Origin: AC-32 sp963821495
Lineage (GTDB): Bacteria > Actinomycetota > Thermoleophilia > Gaiellales > Gaiellaceae
NCBI GenBank assembly: GCA_963821495.1
Contig: CAWGEA010000003.1
Location: forward strand, 1,302,001 to 1,366,000
DNA length: 64,000 bases
Direction of reading: 5' to 3'
Shown: positions 23,727-32,567 of the stretch, one piece after another
Layout: the number at the start of each line of letters is the position of its first letter
How positions within the stretch are numbered: position 1 is the stretch's first letter
Translations under genes and position numbers: made by a program
The notes under the pieces: model-generated
What the model saw: only the letters and a program-made list of their open reading frames with translations
Told to the model about the DNA's origin: nothing
Database searches by the model: none

Positions 23727-25265
23727 TCAGCTCCACGGTGGCGGGTTGTGCGTCCAGGCGCCGCCCAGCATCGTCGCGACGACCCGCACCTCGGCGAGCT
23801 CGCCGGGCCCGCACGCGAGCAGGTCGCGCTCGAGGACGACCAGGTCGGCGAGGTACCCGGGCACGAGCCTGCCGCGCCGGCGCTCGTCGCGGGCGAGCCA
23901 GGCGGGAGCGACGGTCGTCGCGTAGAGCGCCTCCTCGACGCTCAGCGCCTGCTCGGGCCGCCACGCCTCGCGCTCGTCCAGTGTGCGCAGGACGCCCGCC
24001 CGGATCCCGAGCAGCGGATCGAGCTCTTCGATCGGCGCGTCGGAGCCGTTCACGAGCACGGCGCCCGAATCGAGCAGCGAGCGGAACGGGTACGGCTCGC
24101 TGTCGAGGCTGCCCCAGAAGCGGTCGGCAAGATCGCGGTCGGAGGGCGCGTGGCTGAACTGCACCGAAGCGGCGATGCCGAGCCCGGCGAAGCGGGCGAT
24201 GTCCTCGGGCGCGAGCAGCTGCGCATGCTCGATGCGCTGCCGCAGGCCGAGGGGCTCCCACTCGGCGCGCGTGGCCTCGAACGCGTCCAGCGCGTCGCGG
24301 TTGGCGAGGTCGCCGATCGCGTGGACGGCGATCGGGAACCCGGCGCGCGTAGCGTCGCGGATGTACTGCTCGAGCTGCTCGCGGCTCGTGATCTCGACCC
24401 CCGAGCCGTCGAGCATCCGCGCGGTCTGCGAGCCGAGCGTGCCGTCCATGAAGGTCTTGAGGTAGCCGACGCGCAGGAGCGGCGAGCCGAAGCCGCCTCG
24501 CACGTCGACCTCGGCGAGCTCGCCTGCCTTCACCTCCGGCAGCGATTGCCAGACGCGCAGGCAGAGCGCGCCCTCGGCGTCGAGCCGCTGCCAGAAGCGC
24601 AGCGCGCCGAGCCAGCCGTCCTTGTCGTGCACCGCCGTCACCCCGCGCGAGGCGGCGAGCTTCATCCCGGCCCGCATCGCCTCGACGTACTCGTCGTCGC
24701 TCGTCTCGATGTAGCGGTCCCGGAAGTGCCAGCACGACTCTTCGCGCAGCACGCCCGTCGGCTCGCCGCGCTCGTCCAGCTCGACCACGCCGCCCGGCAC
24801 CTGCAGGTCGCCGTTCGCGCGCGCGAGCGCGGCCGAGTTGAGCCAGACCGAGTGCGAGTCGCGCGCCATCAGCGCGACCGGCCGGTCCGGCGCGATCGCG
24901 TCGAGCTCGTGCCGCGTCGGCTCGACCGGCGGCGACCAGTCGCCGCTGCGCCAGCCGCGGCCGCGTACCCAGGCGCCGCTCGAGCTCGGCAGCACCTCAC
25001 GGACGCGCGCCACCGCCTCCTCGAGCGACCGCGTCCCCTCCAGCCGGACCTCGCCCTGCGCGAGCGCCCAGGTGGGGAAGTGCACGTGCGCGTCGTTGAA
25101 GCCGGGGACGACGCAACGCCCGCCGAGGTCGACGCGCTCCGGCCCGGGCAGCGCGGTCTCGTGCGCGCCGACGCCGCCGACGATCCGATCGCCCGCGATC
25201 GCGAGGCTCCGCGCCAGCGGCAAGGAGGGCTCCATCGTGCGGACGACGCCGTTCTCGAGGATCAC
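23727..25265 (-). CDS. YtcJ-like metal-dependent amidohydrolase (amidohydrolase_3)
   Basis: This is a 512-aa protein. GTG 25265 (VILENGVVRTMEP) is preferred to a longer frame. The metal motif HVH is in VPGFNDAHVHFPTWA, with further ligands in TAVHDKDGW, FPIAVHAIGD, QRIEHAQLL and NGSDAPIEELDPLLGI. The N- and C-terminal beta-sandwich parts (GGRCVVPGFND and PGYLADLVVLERD) are also normal. The family hydrolyses amides or formyl groups on varied small molecules. The start is 19 bp from the divergent VOC gene. Confidence 0.88.
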   Translation of the reverse strand: MILENGVVRTMEPSLPLARSLAIAGDRIVGGVGAHETALPGPERVDLGGRCVVPGFNDAHVHFPTWALAQGEVRLEGTRSLEEAVARVREVLPSSSGAWVRGRGWRSGDWSPPVEPTRHELDAIAPDRPVALMARDSHSVWLNSAALARANGDLQVPGGVVELDERGEPTGVLREESCWHFRDRYIETSDDEYVEAMRAGMKLAASRGVTAVHDKDGWLGALRFWQRLDAEGALCLRVWQSLPEVKAGELAEVDVRGGFGSPLLRVGYLKTFMDGTLGSQTARMLDGSGVEITSREQLEQYIRDATRAGFPIAVHAIGDLANRDALDAFEATRAEWEPLGLRQRIEHAQLLAPEDIARFAGLGIAASVQFSHAPSDRDLADRFWGSLDSEPYPFRSLLDSGAVLVNGSDAPIEELDPLLGIRAGVLRTLDEREAWRPEQALSVEEALYATTVAPAWLARDERRRGRLVPGYLADLVVLERDLLACGPGELAEVRVVATMLGGAWTHNPPPWS

Positions 25266-25284
25266 GTTGCGAGAGTATCTAGCC

Positions 25285-26037
25285 GTGCCCGACGTCTTCG
25301 ACCACGTCACCGTGCGCGTCTCCGACGTCGAGGCGTCGCGCCGCTTCTACCAGCTCGCGCTCGCACGGCTCGGCTACGGCGAGCCGTATCGCGGCGATGG
25401 GTTCTTCGAGTGGGAGGATTTCTCGATCGGGGCGGCGCGCCATGACCGGCCGGCGACGCGGAACCTCCACCTCGCGCTGCTCGCCCGCTCTCGCGAGACG
25501 GTGGACGGCTGGTGGCGGGCGCTGACCGACGCAGGCCATCCCGACGACGGGGACCCCGGGCCGCGGCCGCGGTACGGGCCGGATTACTACGGCGCGTTCG
25601 TGCGCGACCCGGACGGAAACAGCGTCGAGGCCGTCCACCGCGGCGAGCCGCGCGGCGGCGAGAATCGGCTCGACCATCTCTGGATCCGCGTCCGCGACCT
25701 GGCCGAGTCGCGGCTCTTCTACGAGACGGTCGCGCCGACGGTCGGCCTGCGGATCGAGGACGGCGACGCCGGCCGCTTCAACGTCAAAGGGAAGAGCCGC
25801 TTTTTAGCGCTCGTTCGAGACGAGCCGGCGAGCGAGAACGTCCACCTCGCGTTTCCGGCTCCCGACCGCGCGATGGTCGAGGCCTTTCACCGCGCAGCGC
25901 TCGAGGCCGGCTTCCGCGACAACGGCGGCCCCGGCGAGCGGCCCGAGTACCACGCCGGCTACTACGGCGCCTACGTGCTCGACCCGGACGGCAACAACGT
26001 CGAGGCGGTCTTCCACGACCGGAAGGAGGCACCTTGA
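25285..26037 (+). CDS. Two-domain VOC (glyoxalase/dioxygenase fold) protein
   Basis: This is a 250-aa protein from GTG 25285, made of two VOC domains. The first (about 4-115) has FDHVTVRVSDVEASRRFY and ends RDPDGNSVEAVHRG. The second (about 126-245) has LDHLWIRVRDLAESRLFYE and LDPDGNNVEAVFHD. The conserved His and Glu are in metal-ligand positions. Such proteins are dioxygenases, lyases or resistance proteins; nothing nearby indicates which. The single-domain gene at 30912 is a likely paralogue. Confidence 0.85.
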   Translation: MPDVFDHVTVRVSDVEASRRFYQLALARLGYGEPYRGDGFFEWEDFSIGAARHDRPATRNLHLALLARSRETVDGWWRALTDAGHPDDGDPGPRPRYGPDYYGAFVRDPDGNSVEAVHRGEPRGGENRLDHLWIRVRDLAESRLFYETVAPTVGLRIEDGDAGRFNVKGKSRFLALVRDEPASENVHLAFPAPDRAMVEAFHRAALEAGFRDNGGPGERPEYHAGYYGAYVLDPDGNNVEAVFHDRKEAP

Positions 26038-26183
26038 TCGTCCACGTCGGACTGCCAGCAGCACGTTCCCGAACGGATGGAGAATTCGGCAGGAATGGTG
26101 GAGAAACGGTGGGTTCCGCGATAATGTTTGGGTGAAGTCACGTTCGCCTCAGCGAACGGCCCCCACTTGCCGATCACTCGAAC

Positions 26184-26831
26184 ATGAAGCAGGCGTTCTC
26201 GCACCGCTCGCCGACAATCCCCGCCACGCTCGCCGCGGCGATGGGGATGTCGCTTTCGGTCCTCCTGCTCACCGGCGTGGGGGTCCAGGGCGAGCCGACG
26301 CCGCTGTTGCCCGCGATCGGCGGGGCCGCCGGGCGCGTGGCCGCAGATCTCCCGGCTACCGCTAGCGCGGGCCCTTCGGAGCCAGTCGGGAAGGCTGCCT
26401 CCTCTGCCCGGCCCGCCGCTACGCGGATCGAGGATTTCGTGCCGCAACGACGACAGGCAGCGACCAGCTCGCACCGGATACACCGCCACGCTCCGACCCG
26501 AGCCGTGCGGCCCGCGCCGGCCGCCACCCCCGTGCAGGCGCCGGCGCCCGCCGCGCCCACAACCCCGGTCACGGCGCGCCAGTTCAGCAGCACTGCGACG
26601 AAGGCAAAGGGCAAGGCGCGCGGCCATGGCCACAGGCGTACGCCGAAGCCGGCGGGCGGAGCGCCGGCGCCCCGTGCTCACGGGCACGGGAAGGCGCTCG
26701 GGCGCTCGAGCGAGCACCACCACGGACTCCCACCCGGTCACGCGAAGAAGGCGCCGACCGCTCCGTCGCCTCCCGCTACTCCTGCGAAGGGCAACGGCGG
26801 CGGGAACGGACACAAGGGAGGCAAGAAATAG
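26184..26831 (+). CDS. Low-complexity Ala/Pro/Gly/His/Lys-rich secreted protein
   Basis: This is a 215-aa protein from ATG 26184. One hydrophobic N-terminal stretch (about 11-35, LAAAMGMSLSVLLLTGVGV) suggests export or anchoring. The rest is compositionally biased: a Pro/Ala-rich middle and a basic tail full of His, Gly and Lys (HGHGKALGRSSEHHHG, ending GGKK). No domain is recognisable. Codon use is like its neighbours. It lies 38 bp upstream of the histidine kinase on the same strand and could be cotranscribed with it. The His-rich tail could bind metal; that is only a guess. Confidence 0.55.
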   Translation: MKQAFSHRSPTIPATLAAAMGMSLSVLLLTGVGVQGEPTPLLPAIGGAAGRVAADLPATASAGPSEPVGKAASSARPAATRIEDFVPQRRQAATSSHRIHRHAPTRAVRPAPAATPVQAPAPAAPTTPVTARQFSSTATKAKGKARGHGHRRTPKPAGGAPAPRAHGHGKALGRSSEHHHGLPPGHAKKAPTAPSPPATPAKGNGGGNGHKGGKK

Positions 26832-26869
26832 GGCGCGTCGCGAGCGGCCGTCTGCGGCTCGCCACAGGG

Positions 26870-28636
26870 TTGCTGCTCCTGGCTCTCCCGCTCGCGGTCG
26901 TCGTCTGGGCGTTCGGCGGGGTCGCGGCGAAGCGCGCACGGAACAACGCTGACCAAGAGCTCGTTCGGGACCTGAACTCGGGCACTTCGACCTACTCGAG
27001 GCTCTCTCGCCAAGCGCGTCACAACGCCGAGAAACTCGCACGCTCCAGACGGGTCGGACGCGCGTTCGCGGAGGGTGACGAGAAGACGCTGCGAGCAATC
27101 GAGCAAGCGCATCCGTGGATCATCCTCTTGCACGGCGCGAAGAGGAGCTCGCATGTTCCGGAGGTCGAAGCGCGCGTGGACGTTATGGGCCGTAAAGGGA
27201 CGATCGGGCGTGTTCTTGTCGTCCCTCCGTTCGGCCGACACCTCGTCGGGACTATCGCCGAGGAACACCACCTCCCCGGCGACCGTCTCGGCTTCCTCCT
27301 CGGCCGTCGGCTCGTTCGCGAGGACGGCGTTGGGCGGATCGACGCGCGGCCAGCGGCGGGAAAGCCGGCCGACGTTCGGGTGCAGGCGCTCGAATACCGA
27401 GCAGTCGCCCAACCCCTCCGAGATGGGCGAGACGCGCCGGCTCTGATCACGGTGCGCAAGCGGTCTGAGATCGCGGCTGAGGCCAACGACGTCCGTTGGC
27501 GGGTGATCGCGATCGGCCTCGGCCTCATCGGCGCGCTGCTCGTGACGGCGTACGCCGTGGCTCCTGCGATCGCCCGCAGCCGGCTCTCGCGGCTGCAGCG
27601 AGACCAGGCCGAGCGCGTGCTCGCGCGTCTGGGTGACGGCGTCTTCGTCGTCGACCGTGAGGGGGTGGTGCGGCTCTGGAACCAGGCGGCCGAGGCGATC
27701 ACGGGCCTCCGGGCGGCGGAAGTGCGCGGCCGTCGGGCGGAGGAGGCGATTCCGGGGTGGACGGCGATCGCGACGTTCGTGCCGGTGGCCGATCAACCCG
27801 GGGAAGCAGACGGCCCCTCGAGCTCGGAGACGGTCCCGGTCGACGTCGCAGGCCGCGAGCTCTGGCTCTCGATCGTGGCCGTGGCGCTGGACGACGACAC
27901 CGTCTACACCTTCCGCGACGCGACGCACGACCGCCGACTCGAGGACCTCCGCTCGCAGTTCGTTGCGACGATCTCGCACGAGATCAGGACGCCGCTCGCC
28001 TCGTTGCACGGCGCGGCCCTGACGCTCAGGGAGCACGACCTGCCCGCGCAGACTCAGGACGACCTCCTCGAGATGATCGCCGAGCAGTCGAACCGTCTTG
28101 CCAACCTCGTCGAGGAGATCCTGGTGGCGGGCCAGCTCGACAGCGGGTCGCTCCGGGTCGTCGCGGACACCTTCGATCCGGAGGAGCTGGTGCGCGGAGT
28201 CCTGACGGTTGCCCGGTCCCGGGTGGACAAGGAGACGACGATCGAGGTCGTTGTGCCGCCGGTCGTTCCGAAGGTGCACGGCGACGGCGAGCGCACGCGC
28301 CAGGTGCTGCTCAACCTGCTCGACAACGCGATCAAGTACGCGCCGTCAGGCAGACGAATCGAGGTAAGACTCGAAGCGGTAGGCGACCGGCTGCGCTTCA
28401 GCGTCCAGGACGAGGGCCTCGGCATCCCGGCGGGCGAGCAGGAGCGGATCTTCGACAAGTTCTATCGGCTCGATCCCGACCAGCGGCGCGGCATCGGCGG
28501 AACCGGCCTCGGCCTCTACATCTGCCGCGAGCTCGTCCGGTCGATGCACGGGCGCATCTGGGTCGAGTCGGAGCCTGGCAAGGGCACGACCTTCGCCTTC
28601 GAGCTGCCCGCGGAGCCGCTGCCGGTTCCGGCCTAG
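26870..28636 (+). CDS. Membrane PAS sensor histidine kinase
   Basis: This is about 588 aa. The only reasonable start is TTG 26870; no ATG or GTG is in frame before the first membrane segment, so the start is uncertain. Order: TM1 (about 1-20), an extracellular region of about 180 residues, TM2 (about 205-230, IAIGLGLIGALLVTAYAVA), a PAS domain (about 240-350, GVFVVDREGVVRLWNQAAEA), HisKA with His370 in ATISHEIRTPLASL, then HATPase with LLNLLDNAIKYA, DEGLGIPAGEQ and GIGGTGLGLYI. No response regulator is adjacent; the nearest NarL types usually pair with a different kinase class. Confidence 0.85.
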   Translation: MLLLALPLAVVVWAFGGVAAKRARNNADQELVRDLNSGTSTYSRLSRQARHNAEKLARSRRVGRAFAEGDEKTLRAIEQAHPWIILLHGAKRSSHVPEVEARVDVMGRKGTIGRVLVVPPFGRHLVGTIAEEHHLPGDRLGFLLGRRLVREDGVGRIDARPAAGKPADVRVQALEYRAVAQPLRDGRDAPALITVRKRSEIAAEANDVRWRVIAIGLGLIGALLVTAYAVAPAIARSRLSRLQRDQAERVLARLGDGVFVVDREGVVRLWNQAAEAITGLRAAEVRGRRAEEAIPGWTAIATFVPVADQPGEADGPSSSETVPVDVAGRELWLSIVAVALDDDTVYTFRDATHDRRLEDLRSQFVATISHEIRTPLASLHGAALTLREHDLPAQTQDDLLEMIAEQSNRLANLVEEILVAGQLDSGSLRVVADTFDPEELVRGVLTVARSRVDKETTIEVVVPPVVPKVHGDGERTRQVLLNLLDNAIKYAPSGRRIEVRLEAVGDRLRFSVQDEGLGIPAGEQERIFDKFYRLDPDQRRGIGGTGLGLYICRELVRSMHGRIWVESEPGKGTTFAFELPAEPLPVPA

Positions 28637-28655
28637 GGGCGCGCGGCTCGTCCGG

Positions 28656-30065
28656 TTAGCACGGGAGGGCGCGGAGGACGTACGCGTCCACCGCGTCCTC
28701 CTTGCCCTTGACGCGCAGTCCGGCTCTCGCCTCGACCACCGCGCCGTCCGGCAGGCGCTCGTACGTCTCCGCGCCGATCAGCACTCCGCCGACCGGGGCG
28801 AGACCTTCGAGGCGCGCGCCGGTGTTGATCATGTCTCCCATCATCGGGTACGCCACGTGGCCCTCGCCTCCGATCTCGCGGAGCACCGCCTCGCCGCTGT
28901 TGATGCCGACCCGCATTGGCGGCCAGTCAGAATGCTGCCCGGCGAGCTCGGCGAACCTGCGCTGGAGCGCCAGAGCGGCACATGCAGCCCGATGCGGGTG
29001 GTCGGGCTGGTCGCCGCGGCTGTTGAAGAGCGCGACCACGCCGTCGCCGATGAACTTCTCGACCTCGCCGCCGAACTGACGGGTGAGCAGCGGGGCGGCG
29101 ATGCCCCAGTACGTGTTGAGGACCGTCGCGACCTCGGCCGGCTCCGACCGCTCGGCGAAGCTCGTGAACCCGACGAGGTCGCTGAAGAGGACGCTCACGT
29201 CCTGGCGACGCTCCCGTGTCGTCGGCAGGTAGAGATGCCGGAACCGCTCTTCGCGCCACTCGCGCCGAGCCGCGAGGCCGATGATCAGGAAAGCCGTCAC
29301 GATCAGGCCGTGCCACTCCCACCAGCTGGCGTGCCACTTCCGCTCCCCGGTGAGCGCGACGCCGATCAGCGCCTCGGAGAGGAGGATGAAGCACGCGATG
29401 ACGGCGGCCGGCAGTAGGTGCGGGCGGCAGCGGAAGATGCTCCAGTACCGCGCGGCGCTGACCGCGTATGCGACCGTCCCTACGACCGCCAGGGCAGTGA
29501 GCAGGCTGCCCGTCGCGGCCTCGCTGTTCGGCCCGCGCAGCGGTGGGAGCTTCGCGACCGTCCAGACGAGCCATACGCCCATGGCGACGACCACGCTGAT
29601 CCGAAGCAGCCTGCGGTGGCGGATCACGAGCGGCGCGATGCCTGGCCGGACGTCGACGAACGCCGAGGCGCCTGCGAAGACGGCGCTCACGAGCAGCCCG
29701 ACCGGAATCGCGACCTTGAAGCCGGCGTGATCCTCCGAGAAGAGGATCCCGGGCGTCCCGAGCGCGTGAAGCCCCATGAAGCCGCCGGTCGCCATGAAGG
29801 CCAGGGAGAGGAGCAGGACGCGGGCGTCGCCACGCCGGTTGGCCGCCTCGCCGGCGGCGTAGCCGAGCACGAACGCCACGACGCCGACGACCCCGAAGAG
29901 GCCGAAATGGACACGGTAGTTCTCGAAGTGGGGGTCGATCTGCGAGCGCAGCAGCAGCGACACCAGCCCGACCAGCGGCAGGGCGGCGGCCACGATCCAG
30001 GCGAGCGCCACCGCCCGCGCCCGCGGTCGGGACCGCAGTCGTCGACGGGTGTCCGTTGCATCCAC
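28656..30065 (-). CDS. Membrane-bound class III adenylate/guanylate cyclase
   Basis: This is a 469-aa protein starting at GTG. The N-terminal 270 residues have about seven hydrophobic segments. A class III catalytic domain follows: metal Asp in SVLFSDLVGFTSFA and in KFIGDGVVALF, Lys in VEKF, Asp in MGDMIN, and Asn/Arg in MINTGARLEG. All key residues are present, so it should be active. In this family Lys/Asp favours ATP. It is the second of three cyclase-type genes in the window and faces the kinase gene tail to tail (19-bp gap). Confidence 0.88.
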   Translation of the reverse strand: MDATDTRRRLRSRPRARAVALAWIVAAALPLVGLVSLLLRSQIDPHFENYRVHFGLFGVVGVVAFVLGYAAGEAANRRGDARVLLLSLAFMATGGFMGLHALGTPGILFSEDHAGFKVAIPVGLLVSAVFAGASAFVDVRPGIAPLVIRHRRLLRISVVVAMGVWLVWTVAKLPPLRGPNSEAATGSLLTALAVVGTVAYAVSAARYWSIFRCRPHLLPAAVIACFILLSEALIGVALTGERKWHASWWEWHGLIVTAFLIIGLAARREWREERFRHLYLPTTRERRQDVSVLFSDLVGFTSFAERSEPAEVATVLNTYWGIAAPLLTRQFGGEVEKFIGDGVVALFNSRGDQPDHPHRAACAALALQRRFAELAGQHSDWPPMRVGINSGEAVLREIGGEGHVAYPMMGDMINTGARLEGLAPVGGVLIGAETYERLPDGAVVEARAGLRVKGKEDAVDAYVLRALPC

Positions 30066-30208
30066 TGGTCAAGAAGACGAAGACGGAGCCCGAAGTCTTC
30101 CCGACTGCCGGGCCGAATCGTCTCGGCATGGGCTCGCGAGACGCAGCTCACGCGCGGCCCCGGCGGCACGTTCCTTCAGGTAGGCCAACGCGGAAGGAGA
30201 GCAACGCA

Positions 30209-30857
30209 ATGCTGAAGCTGTACGACTACGCCGCCTCGGGCAACTGCTACAAGGTGCGCCTGCTCCTCGCCCAGCTCGAGCGGCAGTACGAGCGGGTTCC
30301 GATCGACATCTTCGCGGGCGACACGCTCACCGACGAGTACGCCGCGAAGAACCCGGCTCGTTCCACGCCGGTACTCGAGCTCGAGGACGGCCGGTGTCTC
30401 TCGGAGTCGAACGCGATCCTCTTCTACCTCGCCGGCGGGACGGCTTTCCTACCGGATGACCCGTTCGAGCTTGCCGACGTCTTGCGGTGGCTGATCTTCG
30501 AGCAGACCGACGTGATGATGACGATGGGCGGGCTGCGCTTTCGCCTCCTCACCGGGCGGCTCACGGCCGACAGCCCGGACGCGAGCCGCAGACGGGAGGG
30601 CGCGGAAGCCGCTCTGCGCTTCCTCGACGAGCACCTGCAGGAGCACGAATTCCTCGCCGTCGACCGATACACGGTCGCCGACATCGCGACGTACGCGTAC
30701 GCCCACGTCGCCGACGAGGCCGGGCTCGACCTCGGCCGGTACCCCGCGGTGCAGGCATGGCTCTCGAGGGTCGAGAAGGCAGCCTCGCTACAGGAACGAT
30801 CTGGCGCCCTATCCCGACAACGCCTGGCCGGGTGCGGGAGTCTCTCTGTACGACTGA
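30209..30857 (+). CDS. Glutathione S-transferase family protein, frameshifted near the C-terminus
   Basis: The ATG at 30209 (MLKLYDYAASGNCYKVRLLL) opens a thioredoxin-like N-terminal domain with STPVLELEDGRCLSESNAIL, followed by the helical C-domain (VDRYTVADIATYAYAHVADE). At about 30777-30795 the frame changes. In the original frame translation becomes Arg-rich and runs on for hundreds of codons. In the next frame it gives RNDLAPYPDNAWPGAGVSLYD and a stop at 30855, the expected end. Dropping one G near 30777 restores VEKQPRYRNDL. Either a recent mutation or a sequencing indel. Confidence 0.8.
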
Positions 30858-30911
30858 AGAGGCTCGGCGCGTGCGAGCATGCTCCACCGACCACCCCGAA
30901 GGGAGCGGATC

Positions 30912-31289
30912 ATGATCGACCACGTCGGCCTGCCCGTCAGCGACTACGCCCGCAGCAAGGAGTTCTACTCGGCCGCGCTCGCGCCGCTCGGGTTCGAGCT
31001 CGCGATGGAGTTCGGCGGCCACTCCGCCGGTTTCGCCCGCGAGGGCAAGCCGTGGTTCTGGATCCACCAGGGCGAGCCGGCGGCCACCGGCGTCCACGTC
31101 GCCTTTCGGGCGGCCGACACCGCGACCGTCGATGCCTTCCACGCGGCCGCGCTCGCGGCGGGCGGCGAGGACAACGGCCCGCCCGGGATCCGCGAGCACT
31201 ACCACCCGACCTACTACGCGGCGTTCGTCCACGACCCCGACGGCAACAACGTCGAGGCCGTCGACCACGGTCCTGCCGCCGAGGCCTAG
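30912..31289 (+). CDS. Single-domain VOC (glyoxalase-fold) protein
   Basis: This is a 125-aa protein from ATG 30912, with MIDHVGLPVSDYARSKEFY at the start, a mid-domain His (WIHQGEP and GVHVAFRA) and HDPDGNNVEAVDHG at the end. It is one VOC unit, expected to dimerise to form a metal site. It resembles the second half of the two-domain protein at 25285. It follows the GST by 54 bp; GST and VOC genes are often detoxification partners, which is inference here. Its end overlaps the convergent small gene by 4 bp. Confidence 0.85.
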   Translation: MIDHVGLPVSDYARSKEFYSAALAPLGFELAMEFGGHSAGFAREGKPWFWIHQGEPAATGVHVAFRAADTATVDAFHAAALAAGGEDNGPPGIREHYHPTYYAAFVHDPDGNNVEAVDHGPAAEA

Positions 31290-31549
31290 TCGGCGCGACT
31301 CTCGCTCTGCACGCGGTGGAGCCTCCGCCGCGTTGCGTGCCGGAGGCGGAACTCCGCGACCAGGCGGTCGACCGCGTCGGCGTGCGCCGCGCGCCCGTAG
31401 GAGCCGAGCAGCGAGACCTCGATGTCCGTCTCCCCGACCTGGATCGCGACGCAGTCCGCCTGCTCTTCGAAGTACTCGAGCAGCTCGCGTACGAGCTTCG
31501 CATCTCCCACATGCACGCGCACCGATCTTCCTCCCGTCTCCCTAGACAT
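31286..31549 (-). CDS. Small conserved-looking protein next to a NarL-type regulator (copy 1)
   Basis: This is 87 aa from ATG 31549; a later GTG is possible. The core SVRVHVGDAKLVRELLEYFEE then ADCVAIQVGETDIEVSLLG and a helical end look like a small alpha/beta fold. The protein at 33225 has the same plan (LTVHVNRAELVDDLVSSFRR). Both sit immediately beside a LuxR/NarL response regulator. I do not recognise a named family. A role in modulating the regulator is only an inference from repeated context. It lies 80 bp downstream of the regulator at 31630, on the same strand. Confidence 0.6.
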   Translation of the reverse strand: MSRETGGRSVRVHVGDAKLVRELLEYFEEQADCVAIQVGETDIEVSLLGSYGRAAHADAVDRLVAEFRLRHATRRRLHRVQSESRAD

Positions 31550-31629
31550 CCGCACCCTCGCCGAGCCTCGGAGCGCGGGCGCCACCCGAACGTCCGGTCG
31601 TTCCAAGCCGAGGGTCGAGTCGGCTCCGG

Positions 31630-32271
31630 CTAGGCGACGTACGAGAGCGGGCGTTCCAGCAGTCCGCGCTCGTACGCGCAGCGCACGGCCTCGGTGCGGG
31701 TGGAGACGCCGAGCTTCCGGTAGATGTTCGTCAGGTGGAACTTCACCGTCTGCTCGGCGAGGAACAGCTGCTTCGCGATCGCCCCGTTCGACGCGCCTGA
31801 TTGCAGCGCCTCGAGGATCGAGCGCTCGCGCTTGCTGAGCCCCGAATCCTCGAGCGACCTCCCCTTCGCGGACTCGACGAGATCGAGCGGGCAGAAGACG
31901 GCGCCGCTCACCACCTGCCTCAGGGCGCCCGCGAGGTCGCGTGGGTCGACGTGCTTCAGCACGAAGGCCGCCGCACCGCGCTCGAGGGCGGCGCGAACGA
32001 GTGCGGGGTCGTCGATCCCCGAGAGCATCACGACGGCGAGGCTCGGGTATCGCTCGCGCAGCTGGCCGAGGACGGCGAGGCCGTCGAGCCCCGGCATCCG
32101 GACGTCCAGCAGGACGACGTCGGGCCCGGTCTGACCGACGAGCGGCACGACCTTGTCGCCCGAGTCGGCCGCGCCGACCACCGAGATGTCGTCTTCCCGG
32201 TCGAGCATCGCCCGGATGGCATCGAGCATCAGTTGATGGTCGTCGACCACCAGGACCTTCAGTCGCCGCAT
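31630..32271 (-). CDS. NarL/FixJ-family response regulator (copy 1)
   Basis: This is a 213-aa protein. Receiver: acidic VDDH pocket, phosphoacceptor Asp in VVLLDVRMPG, Ser/Thr in VMLSGIDD and Lys in FVLKHVDP. The C-terminal LuxR helix-turn-helix is SKRERSILEALQSGASNGAI then FLAEQTVKFHLTNIYRKLGV. It regulates DNA when phosphorylated. It is closely related to the regulator at 32568, and the two are transcribed divergently across a 296-bp gap. No kinase is adjacent. Confidence 0.9.
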   Translation of the reverse strand: MRRLKVLVVDDHQLMLDAIRAMLDREDDISVVGAADSGDKVVPLVGQTGPDVVLLDVRMPGLDGLAVLGQLRERYPSLAVVMLSGIDDPALVRAALERGAAAFVLKHVDPRDLAGALRQVVSGAVFCPLDLVESAKGRSLEDSGLSKRERSILEALQSGASNGAIAKQLFLAEQTVKFHLTNIYRKLGVSTRTEAVRCAYERGLLERPLSYVA

Positions 32272-32567
32272 TGCCGCAATCCCCTCGATTCAGCGGGCTC
32301 GTCGAGCCCTCCCCGCACGCAACGTATTGAGGTCGACCCGGGAAAACAAGACTCGCGGCGGCGAACTGGACCTTCCGGTGGGTCCGGCCATACCTCAGGC
32401 TCGGCAGCGGTCGGGCAGGCCCTCGAAAGGGGTGCTCCGGCAGAGGCGCTGAATCCCGCATCCGAGGGATTTCCCTTTTCCGCGCATCCACCAAGGTGTG
32501 AGGTACGTCGGCAAAGCGACGCCGGCGTATGCACGAACTGGAAACTGCGGCTCCGGAAAGGCCTTGA

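Noticed and set aside
26120..26125. GATAAT as a -10 box upstream of the His-rich protein
   Set aside because: No acceptable -35 box at the right distance; kept as a weak possibility only.
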